Shown here: positions 51,571-59,177 of the stretch, in pieces | Layout of the letters: each line of letters begins with the position of its first letter | How positions within the stretch are numbered: position 1 is the first letter of the stretch | DNA from: an uncultured Oscillospiraceae bacterium | Lineage (GTDB): Bacteria > Bacillota > Clostridia > Oscillospirales > Oscillospiraceae | Assembly (NCBI GenBank): GCA_934569045.1 | Contig: CAKTJX010000003.1 | Location: 38,780-102,779, forward strand | Length of the DNA stretch: 64,000 bases | Reading direction: 5' to 3' | Made by a program: the position numbers and the translations under genes | The notes under the pieces: model-generated | Told to the model about the DNA's origin: nothing | Databases searched by the model: none | What the model saw: only the letters and a program-made list of their open reading frames with translations

Positions 51571-51865
51571 GAACGGCACCTCCCCAGGAGATGTTCTTTT
51601 CGGATGTGCCGCAGCTGCGGAACACCGCACATTCCACTCTTGCTTTCAGGGTGCAGTCCAGAGCTCCTTTGTCAATGACGGTGACGGTTCCAGCTTTCAC
51701 ATCCAGCCGTTCCAGGGTTTCCAGGACGACCTGCCGAATCTGACGGCCATACTGGTTCAGGACGCTGCTGGAGATATTCAGCTCCAGGGTCTCGCCGGGC
51801 TCCACCGTAACCTGGGCATCGCTGGATTCCAGCGTTCCTGCCATGGCATTCTTTTCAATCACCAT
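51563..51865 (-). CDS. citD: Citrate lyase gamma subunit (acyl carrier protein)
   Basis: 100 residues from ATG 51865 (MVIEKNAMAGTLESSDAQVT). The segment AGTLESSDAQV carries the serine that receives the 2'-(5''-triphosphoribosyl)-3'-dephospho-CoA arm; INSSV-like NISSSVLNQYG and IDKGALDCTLKARVE match CitD. AAGGAGGAAA precedes the start. First gene of the cluster. The enzymes that make and attach the cofactor (CitX, CitG) and acetylate it (CitC) are not in the window. Confidence 0.94.
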   Translation of the reverse strand: MVIEKNAMAGTLESSDAQVTVEPGETLELNISSSVLNQYGRQIRQVVLETLERLDVKAGTVTVIDKGALDCTLKARVECAVFRSCGTSEKNISWGGAVHA

Positions 51866-52057
51866 TGTTGTTTCCTCCTTGATCTTGGGTTTTTGTTCCT
51901 GGCTATACAGTAGCACAGGCAAGACCATTTGTGAAATTCAAGTATTTCCGCAGGTTTCAGTCCAAAAAGGAATAATTATATTGATCCGCCGAGTTTTGGA
52001 TTGTACAGCCGTCAATATGGACAGTAAAGGGCCGCTATTCTTGTATATTCTGCTGAA

Positions 52058-52076
52058 TCATTCCAGCTAGGAATGA
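52058..52076. promoter_or_regulatory. Inverted repeat in the citD-lysR divergent region
   Basis: TCATTCC-AGCTA-GGAATGA lies in the 311-base gap between divergent citD and the LysR gene. Its position fits a regulator-binding site. A weak minus-strand promoter (TTCACA, 17 bases, TACTGT near 51925-51905) precedes citD. No other structure was recognised in this gap. Confidence 0.35.
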
Positions 52077-52176
52077 ATTATCCAGCCAAAAAAGACTGAA
52101 AAGCAGGCTTCACAAATGGCGTAAAGGCGTGTATTATGAGCATACGGAATGGAAAATAACAATGGAGGCGCAAAGT

Positions 52177-53085
52177 ATGGACGAAAAGGACTTTGAACTC
52201 ATGGATGCCCTCGACAGCAGCAGGAACATTACCAAGGCCGCGGAAAAGCTCTTCATCACCCAATCAGCCCTGTCGAAGCGGATCAAAGCCATCGAGCGGG
52301 AGCTGGGGATTGAACTGCTGCTTCGGTGTTACCATGGCATCCGCTTTACTTCCGCCGGGGAAACGGTGCTGGCCTACAGCCGCTCCGCCGCAAGGCAGCT
52401 GGAACAGATGCGCATCCAGCTGGATGCCCAGCAGGAGGAAATCTGCGGCAGCCTGAAAGCTGGAATCTCTATCAACTACGCTCTCTACCAGCTGCCGGAC
52501 ATTCTGGCGGAGTACCACCGGAATTTTCCCAAGGTGCAGCTGCAAATCACAACGGATCAAAGCCGGAACCTGTACCGCCAGATGCTGGAGGGCAGCCTGG
52601 ACGCGGCAGTCATTCGCGGGGAATACAGCTGGGACGGTATGCAGTTTTTGTTGAGCCAGGAAAAGGTCTGCGTAATCTGCGCCAAGGACTGCGCGGACCG
52701 GCCCCTCAGGGGCTATCTCTATATTGGGCGAAAAACAGACGCGGCCCTGGAGGCCAAAACGCTGCGCTGGATGAACGAGCAGGGACTGGCGGGGCTCAAT
52801 GCCGGATTCTATGTGGATTCCATCACTACCTGCGTGGAAATGGTGCGCCGGGGTCTGGGGTGGAGCATCGTGCCGGAAATCGCCCTCAAGGACTTTGACG
52901 GCTGTATCCGCCCCTGCTTCTTTGAAAACGGCGAGCCCTTCATCCGCAGAACCTCCCTGATCTGCCAGGCAGAAAGTCTGCGCCTGCCGCAAGTCCACGC
53001 CTTTGTCGAGCTGCTGAAGCGGCGCTCCGGCATTCCTGAAGGGGCGCAAAAAGCCCTCACAGCAGCCGCAAACGGCATACTGTGA
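52177..53085 (+). CDS. LysR-family transcriptional regulator
   Basis: 302 residues from ATG 52177 (MDEKDFELMDALDSSRNITK), with GGAGG 8 bases upstream; an ATG 15 bases earlier lacks a site. Winged HTH at about 18-60 includes NITKAAEKLFITQSALSKRI. A LysR substrate-binding domain follows (from about 90). Divergent from citDEF, so it probably controls citrate lyase and the transporter in response to citrate or a related acid (inferred from LysR habit). Confidence 0.92.
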   Translation: MDEKDFELMDALDSSRNITKAAEKLFITQSALSKRIKAIERELGIELLLRCYHGIRFTSAGETVLAYSRSAARQLEQMRIQLDAQQEEICGSLKAGISINYALYQLPDILAEYHRNFPKVQLQITTDQSRNLYRQMLEGSLDAAVIRGEYSWDGMQFLLSQEKVCVICAKDCADRPLRGYLYIGRKTDAALEAKTLRWMNEQGLAGLNAGFYVDSITTCVEMVRRGLGWSIVPEIALKDFDGCIRPCFFENGEPFIRRTSLICQAESLRLPQVHAFVELLKRRSGIPEGAQKALTAAANGIL

Positions 53086-53110
53086 GGACTTGCCTTATGA
53101 ATTTACAGAT

Positions 53111-53746
53111 TTACAGCTGGGAATAACCGAAGCTGTTTACCAAGGCATCGATCTTCTGTCCGGCCTTGCAGTAGGGGCACTCCCGGTAGTCGTAGCTGGC
53201 GTAGCCCGGCAGGTCCTTGATGGTGTAAACCGCCCGGACGGGGTAGCCTTCTACCTCCTCCACGGCACTGTAGATTGCGGCCACGCCTGCCACGGTGCCG
53301 CCGTAGTAGGTGATGGCTTCCAAGGCACGCTTTGCAGTGTAGCCGGTGGTCACCGAGGCCATGAGCACCAGGACGTGCTTGCCCCGGATCATGCCCTGGG
53401 TGTTGTCCCGGAAGATGATCTGGGCGTTGGCGTTGTACTCCGGCTCCAGGATATAGATGGTCTCATGGGCGTTGATGGTGCGGAAGCCGCTTTTCGTCAG
53501 CTCTCTGGCAAGGCAGGTGCCCACCACGCCGGTGCCGTCCAGGCACAAAATGGTATCCACCGGGGTATCGTTGACAAAGCCTGCCACCAGCTGCCGGGCG
53601 GAATCCTGGGCCTCGCTGAGGCGGGTTTTCTGATAGGTGATATCCACATAGTAATTGATGTGGGAATGGTTGGTCGCGAAATGGCCCCGGGCGACACGCA
53701 GAGGCGCGCTGCCATGGCGAATGGGCATCTTCATCAAAGTGATCAT
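53111..53746 (-). CDS. PyrE-like phosphoribosyltransferase-fold protein with altered PRPP loop
   Basis: 211 residues from ATG 53746 (MITLMKMPIRHGSAPLRVAR), with GGAGG 8 bases upstream. ILCLDGTGVVGTCLAREL resembles the first PRT loop and HVLVLMASVTTGYTAKRA the PRPP loop, but the two acidic residues normal before xTTG are Met-Ala. C-terminal ECPYCKAGQKIDALVN adds a CxxC pair. It may have lost transferase activity or serve as a sensor. The true orotate enzyme is at 6716-7372. Convergent with the LysR gene. Confidence 0.75.
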   Translation of the reverse strand: MITLMKMPIRHGSAPLRVARGHFATNHSHINYYVDITYQKTRLSEAQDSARQLVAGFVNDTPVDTILCLDGTGVVGTCLARELTKSGFRTINAHETIYILEPEYNANAQIIFRDNTQGMIRGKHVLVLMASVTTGYTAKRALEAITYYGGTVAGVAAIYSAVEEVEGYPVRAVYTIKDLPGYASYDYRECPYCKAGQKIDALVNSFGYSQL

Positions 53747-53778
53747 AGTTCCTGCCTCCATTATCTGTAATAAATAAA

Positions 53779-53827
53779 AAGGTGTTCCGTCCGCCGCCCA
53801 TCCTTGGGCATTTCGACGAAACACCTT
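53779..53827 (-). terminator. Hairpin with U-run between nudix and PyrE-like genes
   Basis: Minus strand AAGGTGTTTCGTC..GACGGAACACCTT with an inner GCCCA/TGGGC stem, then TTTTTATTTATT. It lies 38 bases after the nudix stop, so it can end that transcript. A promoter just upstream (53834-53862) would start at this stem, making it also a leader attenuator. Confidence 0.75.
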
Positions 53828-53833
53828 GTCATT

Positions 53834-53862
53834 ATTATACAGCCATGGGGCTTCTGACGCAA
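53834..53862 (-). promoter_or_regulatory. Promoter of the PyrE-like gene
   Basis: Minus strand TTGCGT (53862-53857), 17-base spacer, TATAAT (53839-53834). Confidence 0.65.
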
Positions 53863-53864
53863 GT

Positions 53865-54413
53865 CTAAACCCGTTTCAAACCATCCAAAATTCCGTTTCC
53901 AATCTTGGGCATATTGCGCAATTTCAGGTCCCGCTCCTGGCGGAAGAACTGCCGGGCAATGATACGGCAGATTTTTTTCCGGCGGATCATCCAGTGAATC
54001 TTGCCGTAACTGGCCCACATGGCCCCATCGGTCTCTCCCGGCTGCAAGGTCAGCTCCCCCAAAGGCACGGGATTTTTCAGGCAGTAGAAATCATAGAAGC
54101 AGGTCTTATCCCGCTCGCTTCCCAGCAGCTCAAAGCGCTCCGGGGCGGCATCGATGCCCGTCTCCTCCCGCAGCTCCCGGCGGATGGCCGTCAGGCTGTC
54201 CTCCCCTGCCCGCGCGGCGCCGCCGGAATTCTCCCAGGTGCCGGCAAAGCTCTTTTCCGGGGCCCGCCGGGTCAGCAGCAGCTTACCCCGGCCGTCATAA
54301 ACCCACACGCAGACCACCAGGCCGTACTCTCCCGCCGCCCAGGGGGTGCCCCGCAAGTGGACCCGGCCGGTTTTCCGGCGGTTGCAGTCGTAAATATCGT
54401 TCCACTCTTCCAC
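53865..54413 (-). CDS. Nudix hydrolase
   Basis: 182 residues. Starts with GTG 54413 (EEWNDIYDCNRRKTGRVHLR), AGGAGG 8 bases upstream. The Nudix box is GAARAGEDSLTAIRRELREE followed by TGI (about 61-83), matching Gx5Ex7REUxEExGU. The N-terminal pattern resembles Nudix proteins annotated as IDI-like or NTP hydrolases. It cleaves a nucleoside diphosphate linked to another group; the substrate is not evident. Twelve bases after the YitT-family gene. Confidence 0.9.
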   Translation of the reverse strand: MEEWNDIYDCNRRKTGRVHLRGTPWAAGEYGLVVCVWVYDGRGKLLLTRRAPEKSFAGTWENSGGAARAGEDSLTAIRRELREETGIDAAPERFELLGSERDKTCFYDFYCLKNPVPLGELTLQPGETDGAMWASYGKIHWMIRRKKICRIIARQFFRQERDLKLRNMPKIGNGILDGLKRV

Positions 54414-54425
54414 GGCTCCGGCCTC

Positions 54426-55289
54426 CTAGACGTATTTCTTTCCGGAGGAGAAGCCCCGGCCCCAGACCTCCGTCACCTGGGTCACCACCATGAAGCACTC
54501 CGGGTCAACGGCCCGGGCCAGGCCCAGCACCCGGTGCAGCTCCCGGGCAGCCACCACACTGAGCACCACCTCCGTGGGCCCATGGAGATAGCCGCCCTCG
54601 CCATGGAGCATGGTCACGCCCCGGTCCGCGTTCTTTAAAATGCTGTCCCGGATCTCCACCGCGTGGTCGCTGATGATCTTTACCTCCGTCCGGCCCGTAC
54701 CGGCAACCAAAGTCTTATTCAGGGTGAAATTCACGGCGATCAGCATGATCACGCCATAGAGCAGGTCCTCCGCCGTGTGGAAAAACAGCTGGGACAGCAT
54801 AATGAGAAAGTCGAACAGCCACAGCGTAATGGGCACCGGAATACCGAAGAGCTTCTTCAGAATCAGCGGCGGAATATCCATGCCCCCGGTGGAAGCCCCC
54901 GCCCGGATGACGATACCCAGGGCAATCCCCAGCCCCATGCCGCCAAACAGCGCGCACAGCAGCAGATTCTCCGTCACCACGAAATCCCCCACCACATACT
55001 GGGCAAAGCTCAGGAAAACGGGGTACAGGAAGGAGCTCAGAATGGTGGTCATGGCGAATTTCCTGCCCAGGATCAGGCCCCCCAGCACCAGCATCACCAC
55101 ATTGAATACCAGCACAAAGCCGGACACCTGGATACCCCACAGCCGCTGGGCCACCAGCGCCAGGCCCGTAGTGCCGCAGCTGATGATCTGTCCCGGCAGG
55201 ATGAACAGCGCCACCACAAAGGCATACAGTAAATTTCCCCCGGCAATGGTCAGCAGGCCGGGAATGCTCTTCCGAATCATCTCTTTCAT
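54426..55289 (-). CDS. YitT-family membrane protein (DUF161 + DUF2179)
   Basis: 287 residues. Five to six hydrophobic segments up to about residue 190 (GNLLYAFVVALFILPGQIIS, TGLALVAQRLWGI), with GASTGGMDIPPLILKK as the family motif. The C-terminal soluble domain (about 200-287) includes KIISDHAVEIRDSILKNADR and GVTMLHGEGGYL, the DUF2179 pattern. Members are widespread in Firmicutes and of unknown transport function. A near-consensus promoter lies upstream; a nudix gene follows. Confidence 0.92.
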   Translation of the reverse strand: MKEMIRKSIPGLLTIAGGNLLYAFVVALFILPGQIISCGTTGLALVAQRLWGIQVSGFVLVFNVVMLVLGGLILGRKFAMTTILSSFLYPVFLSFAQYVVGDFVVTENLLLCALFGGMGLGIALGIVIRAGASTGGMDIPPLILKKLFGIPVPITLWLFDFLIMLSQLFFHTAEDLLYGVIMLIAVNFTLNKTLVAGTGRTEVKIISDHAVEIRDSILKNADRGVTMLHGEGGYLHGPTEVVLSVVAARELHRVLGLARAVDPECFMVVTQVTEVWGRGFSSGKKYV

Positions 55290-55325
55290 AGCCTCTCTCT
55301 TTCGGATGCGTTCTTTTTTGGCCCT

Positions 55326-55354
55326 ATTCTACCCGATAGGTGTTGGCTTGTCAA
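55326..55354 (-). promoter_or_regulatory. Sigma-A promoter of the YitT-family/nudix unit
   Basis: Minus strand TTGACA (55354-55349), 17-base spacer, TAGAAT (55331-55326). Confidence 0.9.
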
Positions 55355-55402
55355 CCGGGACGCCTACAAATTAGAAAGAGGGGCTGTTCAAAATAGATAT
55401 TT

Positions 55403-55503
55403 AGTAGGGGCGGCTACCAGCCGCCCGCTGTCTCACGGAATTGCGCGCTCCATTGAAACGTTCTATCCCGAAAGTCGGCGGGCGGCTAATAGCCGCCCCT
55501 ACT
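55403..55503. repeat. MITE-like palindromic element, GGGGCGGCTA family, copy 2
   Basis: 101 bases with inverted ends AGTAGGGGCGGCTA (55403-55416) and TAGCCGCCCCTACT (55490-55503); inner arms CCAGCCGCCC/GGGCGGCT repeat the theme. The interior differs from copy 1 (12955-13059), so ends are conserved and the middle is not. Confidence 0.8.
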
Positions 55504-55527
55504 GGTTTGCTATTTTACAGCGGCCCC

Positions 55528-56610
55528 CTATTTGATGGTCGCGCTGTTGTTCAGAACCAACGTACTATAGAGAAACAGCACATCGCAGTCCGTAAAGTCC
55601 AGCAGCTTTTCCAGCCGTTCCGGGCTCAGGTAGCGGATATCTACCAGGGTTACCTCCCGGTACTGTTCCAGAAAATAGGGCGCAATGCTGCTGCCGAAGG
55701 AGTCCCGGAAGAGGATGAGCCGATCCTGGGTGGCTGCCTCGGGGTTCGTCAGGGTGATCAGCGATACGGAGCCGGAGAGGAAGAACGCGTAGGGGTCCCG
55801 TCCTTCCAGAGCATCCCAATCAAAGATGCCCGCGGCCCGGTCATGCTCCCGGTCCCAGACCGTGACGGAATCCCAATTGGGGGTCCAGATATAGTTCAGG
55901 GGTTCCCCTTTGGGATTCAGCGCGGACTGTCCCCCGTAGACCCCATAGAAATCCGTTTTTGCCGTCTGAACCGTATAATCCGCCGTCAGCGTCTTTCCCA
56001 TCCCCGCCGCCAGCCGCTGCGCCGCCGGAAAAATCGCCTCCTGCCGCCAGTGGGTATCCGTGCGATAGAAGCTATCCAGGGTCAGGGTGTCGGAGATATC
56101 CAGGTAGGCGGCAAAGGGCATATCCGCCTGCAATCGGGCAATGAAATCCCCATAGGAAAGCTTCGGCACATTCAAGAATTGGGATTTATCCGGAATCACG
56201 GACACATATACCCGGTTGCTGCCGGAAAGATACCGGTCATACACCGCCTGAAAGCGGCTGGCGGCATAGTCAACGGAAGTTTCGTCCATGGGGTATTCCA
56301 GCTGGGCAAGGAAGCCGTCCTTGCTTTCGTAAATCCCGTTATTGTCCAGCCTGCCCAGCACCCGAAGCGAAAACAGGGCCTTGGCCTGCCGGAAGGTCTC
56401 CCGCAGAGGAAACTGGTCCTGGGTATAGCTTTCAAAGCCGCTGGCGAAGCTGCCGCTCTGCACGCTGCGCCAGGTAAGATCGGGCAGCTGGGCCAGCTTC
56501 CGCCGCTCGGTCAGGGATTCCTCCTGGGGCCGGTGCAGCCAGCAGGCCAGGGTCAGCGCCCCGAACAGAACTGGGAGAATCCAAAAAAATCGATTTTTTG
56601 TGTGTTCCAT
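55528..56610 (-). CDS. DHHW-family protein (AlgX/AlgJ-like), partner of MBOAT acyltransferase
   Basis: 360 residues from ATG 56610. One N-terminal membrane anchor (about 9-27), then an extracytoplasmic domain. YRTDTHWRQEAIF contains the DTHW form of the DHHW motif, and LILFRDSFGSSIAPYF carries a GDS-like serine. In alginate and similar systems such proteins transfer acetyl groups delivered by an MBOAT protein onto surface polysaccharide. The start lies 3 bases past the MBOAT stop. Last gene of the five-gene sigma-factor operon. Confidence 0.87.
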   Translation of the reverse strand: MEHTKNRFFWILPVLFGALTLACWLHRPQEESLTERRKLAQLPDLTWRSVQSGSFASGFESYTQDQFPLRETFRQAKALFSLRVLGRLDNNGIYESKDGFLAQLEYPMDETSVDYAASRFQAVYDRYLSGSNRVYVSVIPDKSQFLNVPKLSYGDFIARLQADMPFAAYLDISDTLTLDSFYRTDTHWRQEAIFPAAQRLAAGMGKTLTADYTVQTAKTDFYGVYGGQSALNPKGEPLNYIWTPNWDSVTVWDREHDRAAGIFDWDALEGRDPYAFFLSGSVSLITLTNPEAATQDRLILFRDSFGSSIAPYFLEQYREVTLVDIRYLSPERLEKLLDFTDCDVLFLYSTLVLNNSATIK

Positions 56611-56612
56611 CG

Positions 56613-58007
56613 TCAAAACCTAAAATACAGGAAGGGATTGTAGGAGCCGTCCACCAGGTAGGCCGTGCAAAGCAGCAGCAGCGCGCACAGCGCCAAGGGC
56701 TCCAGAATGGCCGTCAGCTTGGGCAGTCGCCCTTCCAGCTTCGCCAATGCCCGCTTTGGCAGCGGCGTAGCTCCCAGGGCGGCAATCAGGAGAAGCTCTG
56801 CGTTGCTCCGCAGCAGATACAGCCCCTCCTGGGAGACCAGGGGCAGATTTCCAAAGCCCAGCATCCCCCGAATGCACTGCCACGCCCCCGCAAGGGTAGA
56901 CGCGTCAAAGAGCACAAAGCCGAAGAGCACCGCAAGCAGGGTGTACAGCCGTCCCACCGTGGAACGGCGCTGTAAAAGCTTTCCCAAAAACAGCTTCTCC
57001 GCCCCCAGCAGCACCGCGAAATACAGTCCCCAGCACAGGAAATTCCAGGCCGCCCCGTGCCAGAAGCCCGTCAGCAGCCAGACGATCAGGATATTGCGCA
57101 GCTGCACCGCCCGCCCCCGCCGGCTGCCGCCCAGGGGGATATACACATAGTCCCGGAACCAGCTGCCCAGAGAAATATGCCAGCGCCGCCAGAATTCCGT
57201 GATGCTCCGGGAAACATAGGGATAATGGAAATTCTCCGGGAAGGAAAAGCCAAACATCCGCCCCAGGCCGATGGCCATATCGCTGTAGCCGGAAAAATCA
57301 AAATAGATATGCAGCATAAAGCCCACGGCGTACAGCCAGGAGAACAGGACGCTTCCGTCCTGGGTGCTCCGCCAGGCGGCGCAGAGCTCTCCTAAGAGAT
57401 TGGCAAGCAGCACCTTCTTCCCCAGCCCCACCAGGAAGCGGGCCGCCCCTTGGCGGAGGTCTGCCAAGGTGGAGACGCGGCTTTTCAGCTGGCCCGCCAC
57501 CTCCGTATACCGGACAATGGGCCCGGCGATCAGCTGGGGGAACAGCGTCACATAGCAAAATAAGTCAATGGGATTTTTCTGGGGCTCCGCCTGCCCCCTG
57601 TACACGTCCACCGTGTAGCTGAAAATCTGGAAGGTATAGAAGCTGATGCCCACGGGCAGCGCCAGACCCAGCAGCGGAAACGCCGTTCCCAGCAGGGCAT
57701 TGGCGTTTTCCAGGAAAAAGTCCGCGTACTTAAACCAGATCAGGACTGCAAGACTCGTTCCAACGGAGAGCACCAGCAGGGCCTTGCGCAGGGCTGGGGC
57801 CTTGGCATAGCCCAGCCCCAGGCCAAAGCCATAGCCCAGGCCCGCCGCCAGGAGCATGACCAGCAGATATCTGGGCTCCCCCCAGCCGTAAAACAGCAGG
57901 CTGAAGAGCAGCAGCACCGCGTTTTTCGCCCGGGCAGGAGCCAGGAAGTAACAGACCAGCACCGCCGGGAGAAAATAATATAAAAATGGGATGCTGGAAA
58001 ATAGCAT
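56613..58007 (-). CDS. MBOAT-family O-acyltransferase (AlgI/DltB-like)
   Basis: 464 residues with about 10-12 hydrophobic segments. FRDYVYIPLGGSRRG and the active-site His in LTGFWHGAAWNFLCWGLYF are classic for AlgI-type MBOATs; FNSIPFLYYFLPAV-like LFSSIPFLYYFLPAVL starts the protein. It passes acyl groups from a cytoplasmic donor across the membrane for polymer O-acylation, handing them to the DHHW protein encoded next. The polymer is unknown. Confidence 0.93.
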   Translation of the reverse strand: MLFSSIPFLYYFLPAVLVCYFLAPARAKNAVLLLFSLLFYGWGEPRYLLVMLLAAGLGYGFGLGLGYAKAPALRKALLVLSVGTSLAVLIWFKYADFFLENANALLGTAFPLLGLALPVGISFYTFQIFSYTVDVYRGQAEPQKNPIDLFCYVTLFPQLIAGPIVRYTEVAGQLKSRVSTLADLRQGAARFLVGLGKKVLLANLLGELCAAWRSTQDGSVLFSWLYAVGFMLHIYFDFSGYSDMAIGLGRMFGFSFPENFHYPYVSRSITEFWRRWHISLGSWFRDYVYIPLGGSRRGRAVQLRNILIVWLLTGFWHGAAWNFLCWGLYFAVLLGAEKLFLGKLLQRRSTVGRLYTLLAVLFGFVLFDASTLAGAWQCIRGMLGFGNLPLVSQEGLYLLRSNAELLLIAALGATPLPKRALAKLEGRLPKLTAILEPLALCALLLLCTAYLVDGSYNPFLYFRF

Positions 58008-58026
58008 ACTTCTGTTTTTCTCCTTA

Positions 58027-58626
58027 TTACGCCTCCGCCGGGGCCTCCACCAGCAGCGCCGCGCCCAGGGCCATAGCGCTGTCCTTAAAGGACTGGATCA
58101 GATCATCCGCGCCGTAGGCGGTGAGCACATAGTCCCCCAGGGACAGCACCACCACGGTATCCGGGAAGCCGCACATCCAGTGGTTGCTCTGGACAATGGT
58201 CTTGTAGTGCTGGGCGAAGTCATCCGCCTTGGCCGCGTCCTCCAGCTGCACGGCGGCAGAACAGAAGGTATTGGTATTCATCATGTGCAGCAATGTTGCC
58301 GCCTGGGGCTTGACCATCCCCAGCAGCTCATCATCCAGCAGGAGCTGATATTGGAAGCTCTCGCCGTAGGTGCCAATGTCAAAGGAGCCGGGGCCCTCGG
58401 TGTCGTGGGCCTCATCGCCGCCGGCGGCGGGGAATTCCTCTTTCATGCCCTGATAGACCGATTCCAGCAGGGCCTGGGCGCTTTCATAGCTGGCCGTGGT
58501 CTGGGTTTCCGAGGTCTCCGTGGGGGCAATGGTAGGATTGGTGTTGCTGCCACCCGCGCTGCCGCAGGCGGTCAGAAGGCTGGCGCAGAGCGCGCCGCAG
58601 ACAAAAATCGATGCAAATTTTTTCAT
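58027..58626 (-). CDS. DUF4358-like lipoprotein
   Basis: 199 residues. Signal MKKFASIFVCGALCASLLTAC with lipobox LTAC (Cys21), then a Ser/Thr-rich tether to about 45. The domain contains LLESVYQGMKEEFPA, LVKPQAA-like MVKPQAATLLHMMNTNTFCS and VVVLSLGDYVLTAYG. This resembles DUF4358 proteins often encoded beside MBOAT/DHHW genes in Clostridia, but I could not check the match. Role unknown; position suggests a surface accessory of the acylation module. Gap to MBOAT is 19 bases. Confidence 0.72.
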   Translation of the reverse strand: MKKFASIFVCGALCASLLTACGSAGGSNTNPTIAPTETSETQTTASYESAQALLESVYQGMKEEFPAAGGDEAHDTEGPGSFDIGTYGESFQYQLLLDDELLGMVKPQAATLLHMMNTNTFCSAAVQLEDAAKADDFAQHYKTIVQSNHWMCGFPDTVVVLSLGDYVLTAYGADDLIQSFKDSAMALGAALLVEAPAEA

Positions 58627-58639
58627 AGAGATGTTCCTT

Positions 58640-59164
58640 TCATGGTTCGTAGATGCACCGGATGGTCACGCCGCCGGTGTCATCCGGCTGGGCCAGCAGC
58701 AGATATTCCCGGTCTGCCTGGGTGACAGTCAGATAGAATTTCTGGGACCGGTCTGGCAGGAGATGCCAGACAATGCCGGTTTTCTTCGTCAGTGTCAGCG
58801 TATCCGTCTCCGCTCCCGCCGCCTCCAGGCTGCTGTAGAGGTCCGCCGTCAGCGTCACGCTGCCGCCCCGGCCGGGGTTCAGGGTCAGCGGCACGTCCAG
58901 GGTCTGCACGGCACGCAGCGCCATCGGAGCCGCGTCCTGGCTGTAGGATACCGCCGTGCGCAGTAGATTTTTCCCATTTACCGTCAGTTTTAACGGTCTG
59001 GGCCAGAGAAGTGTCAGCCCCAGCACCAGTACAATGCAGGCCGCCAGGGAAAAAACGGGCCGCAGAGTGAGGCGCTTAGATTGCTTTTGTACGTTCTCCG
59101 CCTCCTCTAAGAAGCGGTCATCGATGCCGGAAACTGCCTTGGAAACGGAATAGCATTTGTCCAT
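58640..59164 (-). CDS. Putative anti-sigma factor (single-pass membrane protein)
   Basis: 174 residues from ATG 59164 with AAGGAG 7 bases upstream. About 35 cytoplasmic residues (MDKCYSVSKAVSGIDDRFLE), one membrane helix (about 38-55, SLAACIVLVLGLTLLW) and an outer domain of about 115 residues. This layout and its place 13 bases after an ECF sigma gene fit an anti-sigma factor. No zinc-binding HxxxCxxC is seen, so it is not a ZAS-type anti-sigma. Function inferred from context. Confidence 0.68.
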   Translation of the reverse strand: MDKCYSVSKAVSGIDDRFLEEAENVQKQSKRLTLRPVFSLAACIVLVLGLTLLWPRPLKLTVNGKNLLRTAVSYSQDAAPMALRAVQTLDVPLTLNPGRGGSVTLTADLYSSLEAAGAETDTLTLTKKTGIVWHLLPDRSQKFYLTVTQADREYLLLAQPDDTGGVTIRCIYEP

Positions 59165-59177
59165 ATGGGTGCTCCTT

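Noticed and set aside
54663..55232. Plus-strand Gln/His-rich frame opposite the YitT-family gene
   Set aside because: Antisense shadow of a membrane protein (hydrophobic codons read in reverse give Gln, His and Lys).
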